From Diplonema papillatum (lineage: Eukaryota; Euglenozoa; Diplonemea; Diplonemida; Diplonemidae): a stretch of 64,000 nt of DNA. Of the stretch, positions 48,378-57,999 are shown one piece after another. Each line of letters opens with the position of its first letter. Positions within the stretch are counted from its first letter, which is position 1. A program made the translations under genes and the position numbers. Location of the stretch: the NCBI GenBank assembly GCA_030068145.1, contig JAPJBO010000522.1, positions 1 through 64,000 on the forward strand, given 5' to 3'. The notes under the pieces are model-generated. The model saw only the letters and a list, made by a program, of their open reading frames with translations. It did no database searches and had not been told where the DNA came from.

Positions 48378-48565
48378 TGAAACCTGCTGCGCGGTGCTAC
48401 AGGTTCTAGTTGCCAACACGCGCACGAAAGCTGTGCTGTTCGAACAGAGACTCGTGACCCTGTGACCACAGCCCACCAGTGTGAGATAACGTTGTGGCAA
48501 AATCCCTGTCCAAAAAGAAACCTTTTCGGAAAGTGACTCGACCGGTCGAGCCTGACTGCACTGAC
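48378..48565 (+). repeat. Inverted-repeat arm, partner at 51037-51233
   Basis: GAAACCTGC(T/G)GC...GGTGCTACAG(G/A)TTCTAGT, CTGTGACCACA, GTTGTGGCAA and GTGACT(C/T)GACCGGTCGAG + CCTGACTGCACTG are shared in opposite orientation. The arms flank MFS exon 1. Confidence 0.85.
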
Positions 48566-48663
48566 TACAACACAGGAGAAAAAAGAAAACGAACACACAG
48601 GAATCAAAAAAGAAAAGGCGTCGTTGCGCACGTGTGCAATCAAAAAAAAAAAAAAAACACACA

Positions 48664-48793
48664 CAATCGTGGTAGTACTTCCGTTAAGGGAGGCACCACG
48701 TTAAACAGGTCCGTAACACACACACACACGCGTGGTAGCACTTCCGTGAAGGGAGGCACCACGTTAAAACGGTCCGTACCACACGCACACCCA
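48664..48793. repeat. Tandem repeat, two units of about 60 bp
   Basis: CGTGGTAG(T/C)ACTTCCGT(T/G)AAG, GGAGGCACCACGTTAAA and GGTCCGTA(A/C)CACAC are each present twice. Confidence 0.9.
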
Positions 48794-48866
48794 AAAATAA
48801 GTAAGTGAATTCATCACCACGCAACCGCGAAATTAGAAAAACAGGAAAGCGGGCGCTCTCGGCTCT

Positions 48867-49410
48867 ATGGTACTGCAATGCGTAAGCAATAGCTACGAGA
48901 GACAAGTGGATGACGCGGCGGCGGAGCAGGAGTTGGTGGAAGTGACTGCAGGTGAAGATGTGGAGGAGAGAGCGAGCGAGGGTGCCGCCGGTGTACTGTA
49001 TGCCATCCAGGACAGCGAAGGCGAGGACAGTCTGCAGAAGAGACTTGAAGGCACTGATGGCGAGCAAGGAGAGGAGCCCGAAGAGAAGCTGCCGTACCTG
49101 AACCTCGCTATACTTTGCCTTGCGATGTTATCTAATTCGCTGGCTATGACGTCTGTGTTCCCTGTTCTGAAGTTCGTGGTCCACGAGAAGTACGGCAAAA
49201 CCGAAGAAGAAGCCGGGTACTATGTTGGTCTCATCGCAGGCGCGATGATGACTGGGCGTGCTCTCACCGCCAGTGCGTGGGGTGCCTTCGCTGACCGAAA
49301 GGGTCGGAAACCGGCACTTGTCATCTCGCTTCTCAGCATGGTCATTCTAGTCCCCGCCTTCGCCTTCACCAGCAACGTGGGGTCCGCCATCGTCGTTCGA
49401 TTCTTCACCG
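48867..49410 (+). CDS. MFS transporter, exon 1
   Basis: 181 codons plus one base from ATG 48867. An acidic cytosolic N-terminus of about 75 residues is followed by TM1 (LNLAILCLAMLSNSLAMTSV), TM2 (YYVGLIAGAMMTGRALTASA), the MFS loop motif GAFADRKGRKP and TM3-TM4. It ends CGATTCTTCACCG|GTATTC at phase 1, so the RFFTG codons run into GFFNSL of exon 2. An unspliced reading would continue into the dispersed repeat, which argues for this donor. Confidence 0.75.
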
Positions 49411-49440
49411 GTATTCTTTTTACACAAGCGCCACTTTGGA

Positions 49441-49618
49441 AGGTAATGTTCGACGATGCTGCCCGACAAAGAACCGAAGGGATCCCAAGTGCTGTAACTA
49501 CCGAGCCACGTGTTGAACGGACGTGAGGTCATGCGGGTCTACCCCTACACGACAAAATCACACAAATACAACAGGTCAAAGTCCTGAGGAACACACGGTG
49601 GTGTAAGCGAAGAACAAA
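49441..49618 (+). repeat. Dispersed repeat, module 2, copy 3 (MFS intron)
   Basis: Same sequence as 27010-27190 and 43396-43557, starting about 30 bases after the MFS donor site. Confidence 0.9.
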
Positions 49619-50370
49619 TTTGCCCCCCCACCTCTATATATTACTCCTTCCATCCGGAGTCAAAGTTTCTCCTTCTCACCCATCCCGCGCCATCCAAGGC
49701 CTCGTCGTCCCCTTGTGCAGTGGGTTTGAAGACCTCGTCTTCTACAGGCCGCCGGAAGTTACTACACACACAAGAGGGCCCATTTTTTACCTTTTTACAT
49801 GATAACCAACTCCATATTGAAGGTATCACGGAATAAGCCGGCACCCGCTGCTTAACGGCTTTAAGTGCATGCTGATCCGTGTGGTCCATGTACTCAAAAG
49901 TTCCCAATGCTTTACGGCTTTATCACGTGGGCGGCCCTGAGATTACCCCCCTCAGGTGACACCACTGTATTATCTTTAACCATACTTCAACTTTCTTTGA
50001 GGGATGTCAATAGCCGTCCCGCGCATCCACGGCGTGATTCGACGTCACCGGCATACACAGGATACTTGGTTGACACCCGTTGTCTGCGTTCAACTCGGAG
50101 AATCACCCTCCCATCCTCCTCTTCTTCGCAGTCGGCACGTGCATCGCTGCCGTGGCCCTGTGTTGCAACGCCGTGCCGGGGACACACACCCCCCCACAAG
50201 TAGCGCCTCAGCGCCTCTTTCGACTTGTGTCGAGATACGGCCAGGAGCCCATCCCAGCCCGTACCTCCCAGAGCCAGGTGTTGTGGGGCACCTCGCTTCC
50301 AACTGTGGTCCTGCACCCTCGGGAAACACCGTCCCGACATCGAAGTCTCTTCCTCTGAGCTTCCACTTGT

Positions 50371-50703
50371 TTACTGCCACAACAAGCGAGGGAGGGAGCG
50401 TGTAGGCACTCTCCTGGGGTCCCCACTCAGCTTCGCCTCCTTTGACGTGTACCAGCGAACCACCACTGTGTTCGGCCGAGGGAGTACCACGTCCTTGCGA
50501 ACTTCGATCGCCAGCAAATCGGCCATCCGAAGAGCCAGTTCCGTCGATCTTTCCAACAGAGTCGCACGGATCCTTTCCCATCGCAAGAAACGCATTGCAA
50601 ACTCCCGGCGCTGAGCCGCACCCTTTCCAGCGCCTTTGGTGCCTCTCAAGCTGCCCAAGGGGACGTTCATCTGTGCGGCTGCCGTTGCAAGGTACTTCTG
50701 CAC
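50371..50703 (-). pseudogene. Retroelement-like coding remnant in the MFS intron
   Basis: The minus strand encodes a charged, helix-prone segment (MQKYLATAAAQMNVPLGSLR ... LALRMADLLAIEVRKDVVLP) and the overlapping frame 50090-50953 is Gly/Arg-rich. Composition resembles the gag-like ORF at 18354-19370, but I see no direct sequence match. Probably a decayed gag, with low certainty. Confidence 0.3.
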
Positions 50704-51036
50704 CTACGAAGTGCGCAGTCCAGCCAACGGAGCCCGACCCCGCTGACCCGGTAGCCGCATCTGTAGGTCCCTTTTGACTCGCCGTCAGCCCTGCCGCGAA
50801 GGCCCACAGCTTTAACATCGGAGCAGCCCTGGAGAGACCTATGGCCCCTGTAACTCTTTCCAGCTTGTTTATGTGGTTGACTTTTTGCCGTTTCGTCCGG
50901 CCACCGTCGCCTTGTTCTCCAGGGCAACCGCTCTCTTCTCCCACGCTAGCCATTGCTTCTCGTGCACGTACTTGCAGTCCTTAAAAGTGCACTTTCCCCG
51001 GGCAAAACTCCGGCACACCTGCACCTTCGACGTGCG

Positions 51037-51233
51037 CAGTGCAGTCAGGCTCGACCGCTCGACCGGTCAAGTCACTTCCCCGAAAACCCCTTTTTTTTTT
51101 GGGCGGGAAATTGCCACAACTTTTTTTTTACACCTGGTGGATTGTGGTCACAGTGAGTCGTTGTTCAAACTCAAACAGTGCAGCTTTCCTGCACCTTACG
51201 TTAGCCACTAGAATCTGTAGCACCTGTGCCGCA
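51037..51233 (-). repeat. Inverted-repeat arm, partner at 48378-48565
   Basis: See the partner. This copy includes T-runs (51090-51099, 51122-51129) absent or shorter in the other arm. Confidence 0.85.
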
Positions 51234-51462
51234 GGTTTCATGTTCTTCCTCGATTATTGAACGCGACACTGTTGACCGCACCTTCATCGAGTCGCGGTCG
51301 CCGATCCAGCATCATGTACTTGATGCGACGCGGAACAAGTGCTGACAGCACCGCCCGGCGAATACAGGGCCACAAAAGTGGCAAATCAACCGGTCGGGGG
51401 GTGCTGAGCAGCCAATGGCCTGGCTGAGTGACACACCTAAGCAGGGCTGCATCCTCGTGTTG

Positions 51463-51690
51463 TAGCCGTGTTGTGTATAAGGGTTCGTGGGGGCCTGGTC
51501 AACCACCTCATCACAATAGGTGCAAACTTTCTCGACAGTGATTGGACAGTCGGGATGCCGGGGGCGGGTCTCCATGAAGAAGAGAAAAGTAAAGCAAGAC
51601 CTGCCCCCTGCGCCTGCTGTCTCCGGCTGCTTCGGCAGACGACACATACTACTACTACTACTACGACACATACTACTACTACTACCATTC
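51463..51690. repeat. Rearranged copy of the 26.2-27.0 kb repeat
   Basis: GTAGCCGTGTTGTGTATAAG + GGTTCGTGGGGGCCTGG keeps the orientation of the copy near 26175. Module 1 (ACAGTCGGGATGCCGGGGGC ... GGCTGCTTCGGCAGACGACAC) is inverted relative to 26920-27015, and it ends in (TACTAC)n, the complement of the TAG satellite. Confidence 0.85.
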
Positions 51691-51834
51691 GACCGGCCGG
51701 TGGCTGCACACTGGACGTGCGCACCCTTCCGGGGTCGTCCCTTCCTGTGTGGGCGCCGGCGAAAATTCGCCCTGAACCTACGCAGGTGCGCCCCCGCCTT
51801 TGGGTCCCGTTCTGTGTACTCCGCCCAAGCGGTC

Positions 51835-52329
51835 TCAAGCTCGTTGAGGATGCCCCGCCCTCCTGGTCCAAACTTCTTCGTTCCTGGGCACCCTCAACTC
51901 CCAGTGATTACGGATGTCCCGGATCTCTCGAGAGCGCCTCTCCTTGAGGGCCGCGTTGCCAGCGAAGGGGTCCGCCCTTTCCACCGCGTTGTTGAACTCG
52001 AACAACCAGCCAGGAGTCACCCCATCAGGCCAGGTCTCGGGCTCAAGCATCTTGTCATCATCCCGCTCCTTCTCCTGGCGACCGTAGTTCGTCGCGAACC
52101 GGTCCAGGTTCTCAGCCTCCTTCTCACCAGTGGCCCCAGTGAGTTCGCCAGACTGCAGGACAACATCAGCAGACTCTTCGTTTGCTATTTCCCTCAGGAG
52201 AAGAAGGAGTTGCGTCGCCAGAGAGTCATTTTGTCTGAGCTGTTTTCGACCGCAAAACCACTTTTTTTTAAGTACATGTTTAACTGCAATACCGCCAAGA
52301 AGTATGGCAACGAGTTCGGCGCGGTTCAT
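51835..52329 (-). CDS. Unknown ORF in the MFS intron, N-terminal hydrophobic helix
   Basis: 164 codons (MNRAELVAILLGGIAVKHVL, ... TWPDGVTPGWLFEFNNAVER). A separate frame just upstream on the minus strand ends with RKKNALIRRLEKEIRDLKGK and a TAATGA stop-start overlap into this ATG, which resembles polycistronic retroelement or viral-type coupling. No family is recognised. It lies antisense inside an intron, next to repeats, so it is probably mobile-element derived. Confidence 0.35.
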   Translation of the reverse strand: MNRAELVAILLGGIAVKHVLKKKWFCGRKQLRQNDSLATQLLLLLREIANEESADVVLQSGELTGATGEKEAENLDRFATNYGRQEKERDDDKMLEPETWPDGVTPGWLFEFNNAVERADPFAGNAALKERRSREIRDIRNHWELRVPRNEEVWTRRAGHPQRA

Positions 52330-52745
52330 TACCGGAGAGCCGACGCTCCCTGGATCTTGCCCTTGAGGTCGCGTATCTCCTTCTCAAGGCGCCGAATCAG
52401 CGCGTTCTTCTTCCTCAGCTCCAGCTCCTTTTCCCGCGCCTTTGCAGCCGACTTTAGCGCTTGGCTTCGGCGGCATTAAACTTTTAGAGAATTATTTGTG
52501 CGAGAAAAGAAAATGAGAGACACCACATAAAACAAGTCAAAGGGTGTGGGCCTCCACCGTCAGGTGGGCAGGCTAGTTTCGGGGTGGCTTCCTGGGAGGG
52601 ACAGGGGCGGGGTTGTCACGCCTTAGCAGTCCCAGGGCCTCTCCCCTCCCACCTATATGTGTTCTCGCTGTCATCGCTACCGCGCTGACAATTCCGAGCA
52701 GTCCTGGTTCTTCGGCCAATAAAACCATCTCACAAAAATCCCATT

Positions 52746-52802
52746 CGATGAAGGTCACCCGGAGACTCTAAAAAACCGGATTCTCAAGCGAACTATAACT
52801 CT
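52746..52802 (+). repeat. Dispersed repeat, 3'-end type, third copy
   Basis: GGTCACCCGGAGACTCTAAA + AAACCGGATTCTCAAGCGAACTATAACTCTC, 130 bases before MFS exon 2. Confidence 0.85.
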
Positions 52803-52932
52803 CAAAAGCTCGCTACGCTCGGGGTTTGCTATCTCAGAGAGTAAAGTAAGAGAAATGCGTCTCCAAGCATTCAGAAGACAATAGACAACACGTCAACTCC
52901 GGTGATCGTCGGTACCACAACAAAACGAACAG

Positions 52933-53864
52933 GCTTCTTCAACTCCCTTGTCGGCGTCGGCAAGGTGATGGCAACAGAGCTGTGCTCCACGAACCCGGCT
53001 CATCAAGCGCGTGCACTGTCGGTAATATCGGTTTCGTGGGGTTCTGGGAATGTGATGGGCACTGCATTGGGCGGTGTCTTGTACAACATATGGCCGGCCT
53101 ACCCCATTCTTCCGTGCATGCTCATAGTCGCGACTGTGTCTCTGATAGGTTTCATCCTGGTCATTCTTTATATGCCGGAGACACTGAAGAAGAGCAACCA
53201 GAAGCCGAAGCAAGTGTGGCACCTCCTTCAAGACAAGGAAGTCATGGCGCCGATTCTCATGTACTGCATGTGGTCTTTCCAAGGTATGGGGTTTCTCGAG
53301 GTCGCGAACCTGTGGGCGGTCACCAGCCGAGAACTCGGCGGGCTCAGCCTCACTGCCTCGCAAATGGGCATTTGCCAGTCAATCTCTGGCGGCGCATCTC
53401 TGTTTTGCGGCCTCGTCATCCTCCCGCGAGCGCTGTCATTTGCCGGTTGCGTGCGGCTGCATCAGCTCGGCCTGTTCGCTACTTTGCCGTTGCTGGCGGT
53501 AGTCCCGACGCTGTTTTTCGTGGAAGACACGACGGTGGTCATGGTCCTGCTGACGACTGCCTTGTCCCTGCTGCAAGGTTTCTCCAGCTGCGTGTTCACA
53601 GCGGAGTTCATGATGATAAACAACTCGACGCCATCAGTCAATCGCGCGTCCGCCCAAGGCTTGTCCATGGCCTTGTGTTCCGGTATCAAAGCTGTCTCAC
53701 CTATGTTTTTCGGCGCCATCTTTGCATGGAGCATCTCGGAAAGCAGGCCGTTCCCCTTCAACTACAATCTATCATGGATCGTCCTGTGCATGGGCACGGG
53801 TCTCACAGCGCTTTACTCCCTGCGGTTTCCGCTCTCCCTTGAGAAGCCTATCCGGGAGGTCTAG
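52933..53864 (+). CDS. MFS transporter, exon 2 (ZIF1/MFSD-like)
   Basis: Acceptor CAAAACGAACAG at phase 1. 310 codons to TAG give a total of about 491 residues. It continues TM4-TM12: FFNSLVGVGKVMATEL, SVISVSWGSGNVMGTALGGV (the TM5 motif), LPCMLIVATVSLIGFILVIL, then YMPETL, which ends the N-half in this subfamily. A central loop and six further helices follow (from VMAPILMYCMWSFQGMGFLE). Spacing resembles zinc-induced-facilitator-like transporters of plants and fungi. Substrate unknown; membrane protein, proton-coupled in the family. Earlier ATGs in frame are ruled out by phase. Confidence 0.8.
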
Positions 53865-53869
53865 ACACT

Positions 53870-56080
53870 CGCCCCGGCAACAGTTCGGGCCCCACCAAGC
53901 GCCGTCTTCCCCAGGGCTTGTTCCAGACACGGTTCCATCTGCCACCTCTTTCCCGTTTCAGCTTTCGCTGATGACATACAACGCCTCCTTTCCGAAGCAG
54001 AAGTTCCGACACTCGCGCAGCGGTGAAGTTTTCACCCCCTTGTTCGTGCCAAATGCTAATCGAGTGGCCAACCTTTTGTGGATTGATGCCAATCCCTACT
54101 ATCGACCGGAAATCAAAGCCCCGCCGAAACTGGAGGAGAGAGGGTTTTGATGAGACGGCGGACGGAACGGATGTTATCGGAGACGGCACTTTGAGTGGAA
54201 AGAAGTGGCTGAAGGAGTATAGTACGTCTTCGGCTGGCGTGCTTTCGCCGACGCGTCGCCATCCCGGCACACCAGCCCGTGAACACGTAGCTGCTTGAAC
54301 ACGGCTGCCAGCAGGCACTCGCCTCGAGAACACGTCTGTGCCATGACCGTTTCTGGTGCTCTGGCCCGCCATCTCGTCGAAGCGGTCGAATCGGCACATG
54401 GTGCTGGCAAGCCCGAAGGAGCGGGTCCGAGGGAGCGAGTTCTTTTTGCGTTGTTGTGCCGCCGTCGTGCCTAGCCCCGAACGACCGCACGCGCAACAAA
54501 ATCACCCTCAGCCCTCAGCGGTGTTTGCTTGTGTGGCGCGCGTGAGTGAGCGAGTAGAGGATGCAGTCTGTCCACTCCATGAAGCTCAACCGCCAGCACC
54601 CACTTCACATCTGCAACTTCTTCCCAATGCCAGCGAAAGAAACACTGGCGACTAATTCCGGCATATTTGCTCTGCACGCATCCTGGCTTCTTGCAGCGAG
54701 CAACAACAGCTCTTTTCATGACAACCCCGAGTCCCCATTTCTCTGGAAGCTTACCCACCAAAAAGCAGCAAGCCAGGTCCGCGCGCGTTTTGAGGACTCC
54801 GACCGATGGTTCGCATCTAACTCTGTCTCTGTCATTCGATCCTCCGTTACTCTGTCTGCGCCTGCCAGGGCAGCACCGCACCGAGTTTAAACATACATTA
54901 CTTTTCACGGAAACTCTGGACCGGGACAAACTTGGCACGGCCTCGCTGTTCCAAGTTGTTTTCCGATCCAAAATTGTTCGGGGCAGTTCTGCACTCAGCG
55001 ACTGTTTGCTACAGTCTGTCGGTCATCCAGCGACCTGGAAAAACCTGGGCTCAGCAACCTGGATCCAAAAAAACTGGGTCTATACCTGGTAGCTGGGTCT
55101 ATACCTGGTAGCTGGGTCTATACCTGGTAGCTGGGTCTAAACCTGGTAGCTGGGTCCAGTTTTTCTGGTGAAGCAACTGGATAGGCACCTGCCAAAGACC
55201 GTTTCTGTAGGTGCTCTGCTGTCCCCTATCTGCGTGTCCCACATACATCTGCATGAAATATGGATCATCAGACTTTTGAACGCGCAGAGGAACTTGGAAC
55301 ACCGGAGCGTTTCAAGTATTCTTCGGTCCGAACTACTGCTGCTCCGGACTCATTCCGGCCAGAATAATACTGTTTAGGGTATTCTTTCTTCTCTCGTCTA
55401 TCTTCTTTCCCCGCCGTATCGCTCCCTGTTCCTACATTTCTTGCGTCCTCTTGCCTGTGCGGCTGCGTCAGAGACCGACGGCTCGTAGCAGTGAAGGAAC
55501 CGAATCTTCAGCAAGTCCGGAAGAAGGAAACAGAAGCCTCCCAGAAAGAAGCCCGACCGCAAGTGCGCAATAACCAAGCACCAGAAAGGGTAGAAGGTGT
55601 CGCCACGGTGGCACCAAGAGCCTTTCGATGATCCCAGAAAAAGGTTAGCCGCACCTTTCACTCGGGCGCACTCGAAGCTTGCCCGCACAACGCTAGGGCA
55701 GTACTGGAGTGCCTCGCTACTGGGGGTTGCCGACGTGTACACTTGTTGACGGAATCACATCAATAAAACAGATTTTCCAAATGCGGCTTCCGATTGCGAG
55801 TGCTTGGAAACCCACACACACACACACACACAGTGTGCCAAAACTCGGAGATGCACTGTGCGCTTTGGTGGCTTTTCCGGGGGTGCAGTCAAACGGACAC
55901 CAGGATGACACTTCGGGGACCAGTTCGGCAAACACGCAGCATTGCTGATGTGCACAAACGATGCTTTCGCAGGAAATCTGATGGCGGTCAGTCTGACTTC
56001 CGCAATACCACCAGGAACAACGGGGGTGTAAGAGAAGAATGAAGTAAGGGCTGGGTCATTGAGACGCTGGGAATAAAGCG
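53870..56080. other. Intergenic region without a supported gene
   Basis: Contains a 19-20 bp tandem repeat at 55074-55158 and a CA microsatellite at 55813-55831. Small frames have no recognised domain. Confidence 0.4.
55074..55158. repeat. Tandem repeat CTGGGTCTATACCTGGTAG, about four and a half copies
   Basis: 19-20 bp units, the last with one substitution (TCTAAACC), ending in CTGGGTCCAG. Confidence 0.95.
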
Positions 56081-56086
56081 CCAGAA

Positions 56087-56206
56087 ATGGCGTCGAGCGC
56101 GACCAGAAGCGTGGCACCGAAAGGTGGGCCAGCAGGTGACTCGCCTTTGGCTCCGTCGCTGGAGAAGCTGCAGGATCTAAAAGCGAAGCTGCAAAACGAG
56201 TTGCAG
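56087..56206 (+). CDS. BBOF1-like coiled-coil protein, exon 1
   Basis: 40 codons (MASSATRSVAPKGGPAGDSP ... LEKLQDLKAKLQNELQ), donor TTGCAG|GTATGC at phase 0. The exon at 56446 is also phase 0, so the coiled coil runs on as NELQ-VSEREKQAFLAEE. Confidence 0.7.
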
Positions 56207-56445
56207 GTATGCGCCAATGTCACATTTGTTTGATCGTATTCAATACCAAGGCAGCCCCGCGAATCACCAAAAGCCGATGCAGGGCAACTCAGGGTATGGT
56301 CAGGGCGGTTATACCTACGGCAGCAAGCCTGGCAGAAACACTACGATTCGCCACCCCCCTAACAGCCTGCAACAGCTTAAAACCCTGTGCATCACAATCA
56401 ACCCCGGAGTACTGATACCAATGCACGTTGTCCACATATCTGCAG

Positions 56446-57849
56446 GTTTCCGAGCGAGAAAAGCAAGCGTTCCTGGCAGAGGAGCCGCAAATCCCTCTAT
56501 CCCTGGCTGATGAATACAAGGACCAGAAAGCCCGCCGCACAGGGCGAGGCAATCCTGCTGGCGACAAGTCGGGCGCGGTGCTAGACGGCACCTTGGATTC
56601 CTCGAAAGCATCCGGCAAGCCAGCGGCGACGAAGGCCAACGCCAAGCAAAGAGACATGGACCTGCTCTTCGAGATGCAAGAGAAAGAGAAGAGAACGCTT
56701 GAGGTGCACAACTCGCGCCTGCGCTCGCTCATCGAGCTCCGGCGGCAATCTTCGAACAGAAAGGAAGACAGATTCAAAGACGAGGTCTCGCGGCTGAAGG
56801 CGAAGCTGGACAGCAGCATCACCGTCAAAGCCGACGTGCAGTCGTCGGTAAAAGAAATGCGCGAAATGACAAACCAGATCCAGCAGAAGATCTCGCAGCT
56901 GCAAGTCAGCATCGAACAACAGGCGGAGGTCGACAAAATGAACCTCGTCCGGCACTACCGCGTCAAGCTGCACGAACTCAAAAAGGACCTCGAAGAGGAA
57001 AAGCAGACAAACTACACCGGCGCCCTCGACTGCATCGACCGCAACAATGCGTTGAAGAAAGAACTCGCCCAAGCCACCGAAACCCTGGACCGCATCACCG
57101 AAGCGAATTCGAGGTTGGTGGCTGACAATAAAGAGTTACGGAAGCTGTACCGAGAACAAGAAGACGAAAGGCAACACGTCATAGCGCAGATCACCACCGT
57201 GCGGAAGGAGAACGCAAGGCTGCAGGTTCAGGTCAAGGCCCTGGAGGAAGAAACCATCGGATTTGCGAAAAGGCTCGCGAAAGAAACGGAAGAAGCTGGC
57301 CCCGAAAACACGGGCAACTCAGGGCAGAGATCACCGTCACCAATGGGACACAGTTGGAACAGCGCGTCCAGGCAATCAACGCCTGCTAGTCATGAGGCAC
57401 GTTACGTCGAAATGCTAGCAAAGATAAAGCGGCAGCTCGAAGACGAGCGGCGCACACTCAAGAAAGTGCGCTCGGCGCACATCTCGCTGCTGCAAGAGAG
57501 AACGGAGCTCGAGGTGTTCTTGCAACAGTGCTTGCACGACGTGCGCAAGGAAATTGCGAAGGCCAGCACCTCGGTTCCACCGGCCGCAAGTGCCGTGACG
57601 AACCACGCACAGCTGGAGGCATACAACGTCAGCGACCGCAAGGAGCTGCTCGACCTCTTGCTGTCCAAAGAACGCGTGCTGACAACACTGTACGCAAAGT
57701 CCTTCCCGTTCAAGCTGCCTCAAGACGCGCTCGCACACAACGAGTGCCCTACACCGTGCGCTGACGACGTTGCAGCAAGCTCTTCCGTGCTCGACATGGA
57801 CGTCTTGTGGACGAAGTGGAAGGCTTGGACCGAAAAGAGTCTTCCTTAA
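56446..57849 (+). CDS. BBOF1-like (CCDC176-like) coiled-coil protein, exon 2
   Basis: Acceptor CACATATCTGCAG; 467 codons to TAA, total about 507 residues, close to the length of animal BBOF1. It is almost entirely coiled coil: KQRDMDLLFEMQEKEKRTLE, VSRLKAKLDSSITVKADVQS, MNLVRHYRVKLHELKKDLEE and NSRLVADNKELRKLYREQED. After a Ser/Pro linker comes HISLLQERTELEVFLQQCLH, which resembles the LLQxRTELExFF...VK(Q/K)EI segment I recall from BBOF1-type proteins. BBOF1 acts at basal bodies and axonemes of motile cilia. Identification rests on this segment and overall layout, so other ciliary coiled-coil families remain possible. Confidence 0.5.
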   Translation, partial: VSEREKQAFLAEEPQIPLSLADEYKDQKARRTGRGNPAGDKSGAVLDGTLDSSKASGKPAATKANAKQRDMDLLFEMQEKEKRTLEVHNSRLRSLIELRRQSSNRKEDRFKDEVSRLKAKLDSSITVKADVQSSVKEMREMTNQIQQKISQLQVSIEQQAEVDKMNLVRHYRVKLHELKKDLEEEKQTNYTGALDCIDRNNALKKELAQATETLDRITEANSRLVADNKELRKLYREQEDERQHVIAQITTVRKENARLQVQVKALEEETIGFAKRLAKETEEAGPENTGNSGQRSPSPMGHSWNSASRQSTPASHEARYVEMLAKIKRQLEDERRTLKKVRSAHISLLQERTELEVFLQQCLHDVRKEIAKASTSVPPAASAVTNHAQLEAYNVSDRKELLDLLLSKERVLTTLYAKSFPFKLPQDALAHNECPTPCADDVAASSSVLDMDVLWTKWKAWTEKSLP

Positions 57850-57865
57850 AGGCAGCTCCATTGCG

Positions 57866-57990
57866 CGAAGGTCTTCCCGGTCAAGCTGCCGCAAGGCGCG
57901 TCGCACGACACGAGAGCCGACTCCGTTAGCCAGTGCTCGACATCGACGCAAAGAGGAAGGCTCCGACCGAAGAAGAGAGTGTTCGGTTAT
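57866..57990 (+). pseudogene. Decayed tandem copy of the BBOF1-like 3' end
   Basis: GAAGGTCTTCCCGGTCAAGC + TGCCGCAAG...CGCGTCGCACGACA...TGCTCGACATCGACG...GCTCCGACCGAAGAAGAG tracks 57697-57838 of the gene with deletions and no intact frame. It begins about 17 bases after the stop codon. Confidence 0.75.
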
Positions 57991-57999
57991 GTTGTGGTC

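Larger units (their letters stand above)
47350..48860. other. Intergenic region before the MFS gene
   Basis: Contains one arm of an inverted repeat (48378-48565), an A-run (48641-48656) and a two-copy tandem repeat (48664-48793). Small frames lack support. Confidence 0.4.
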
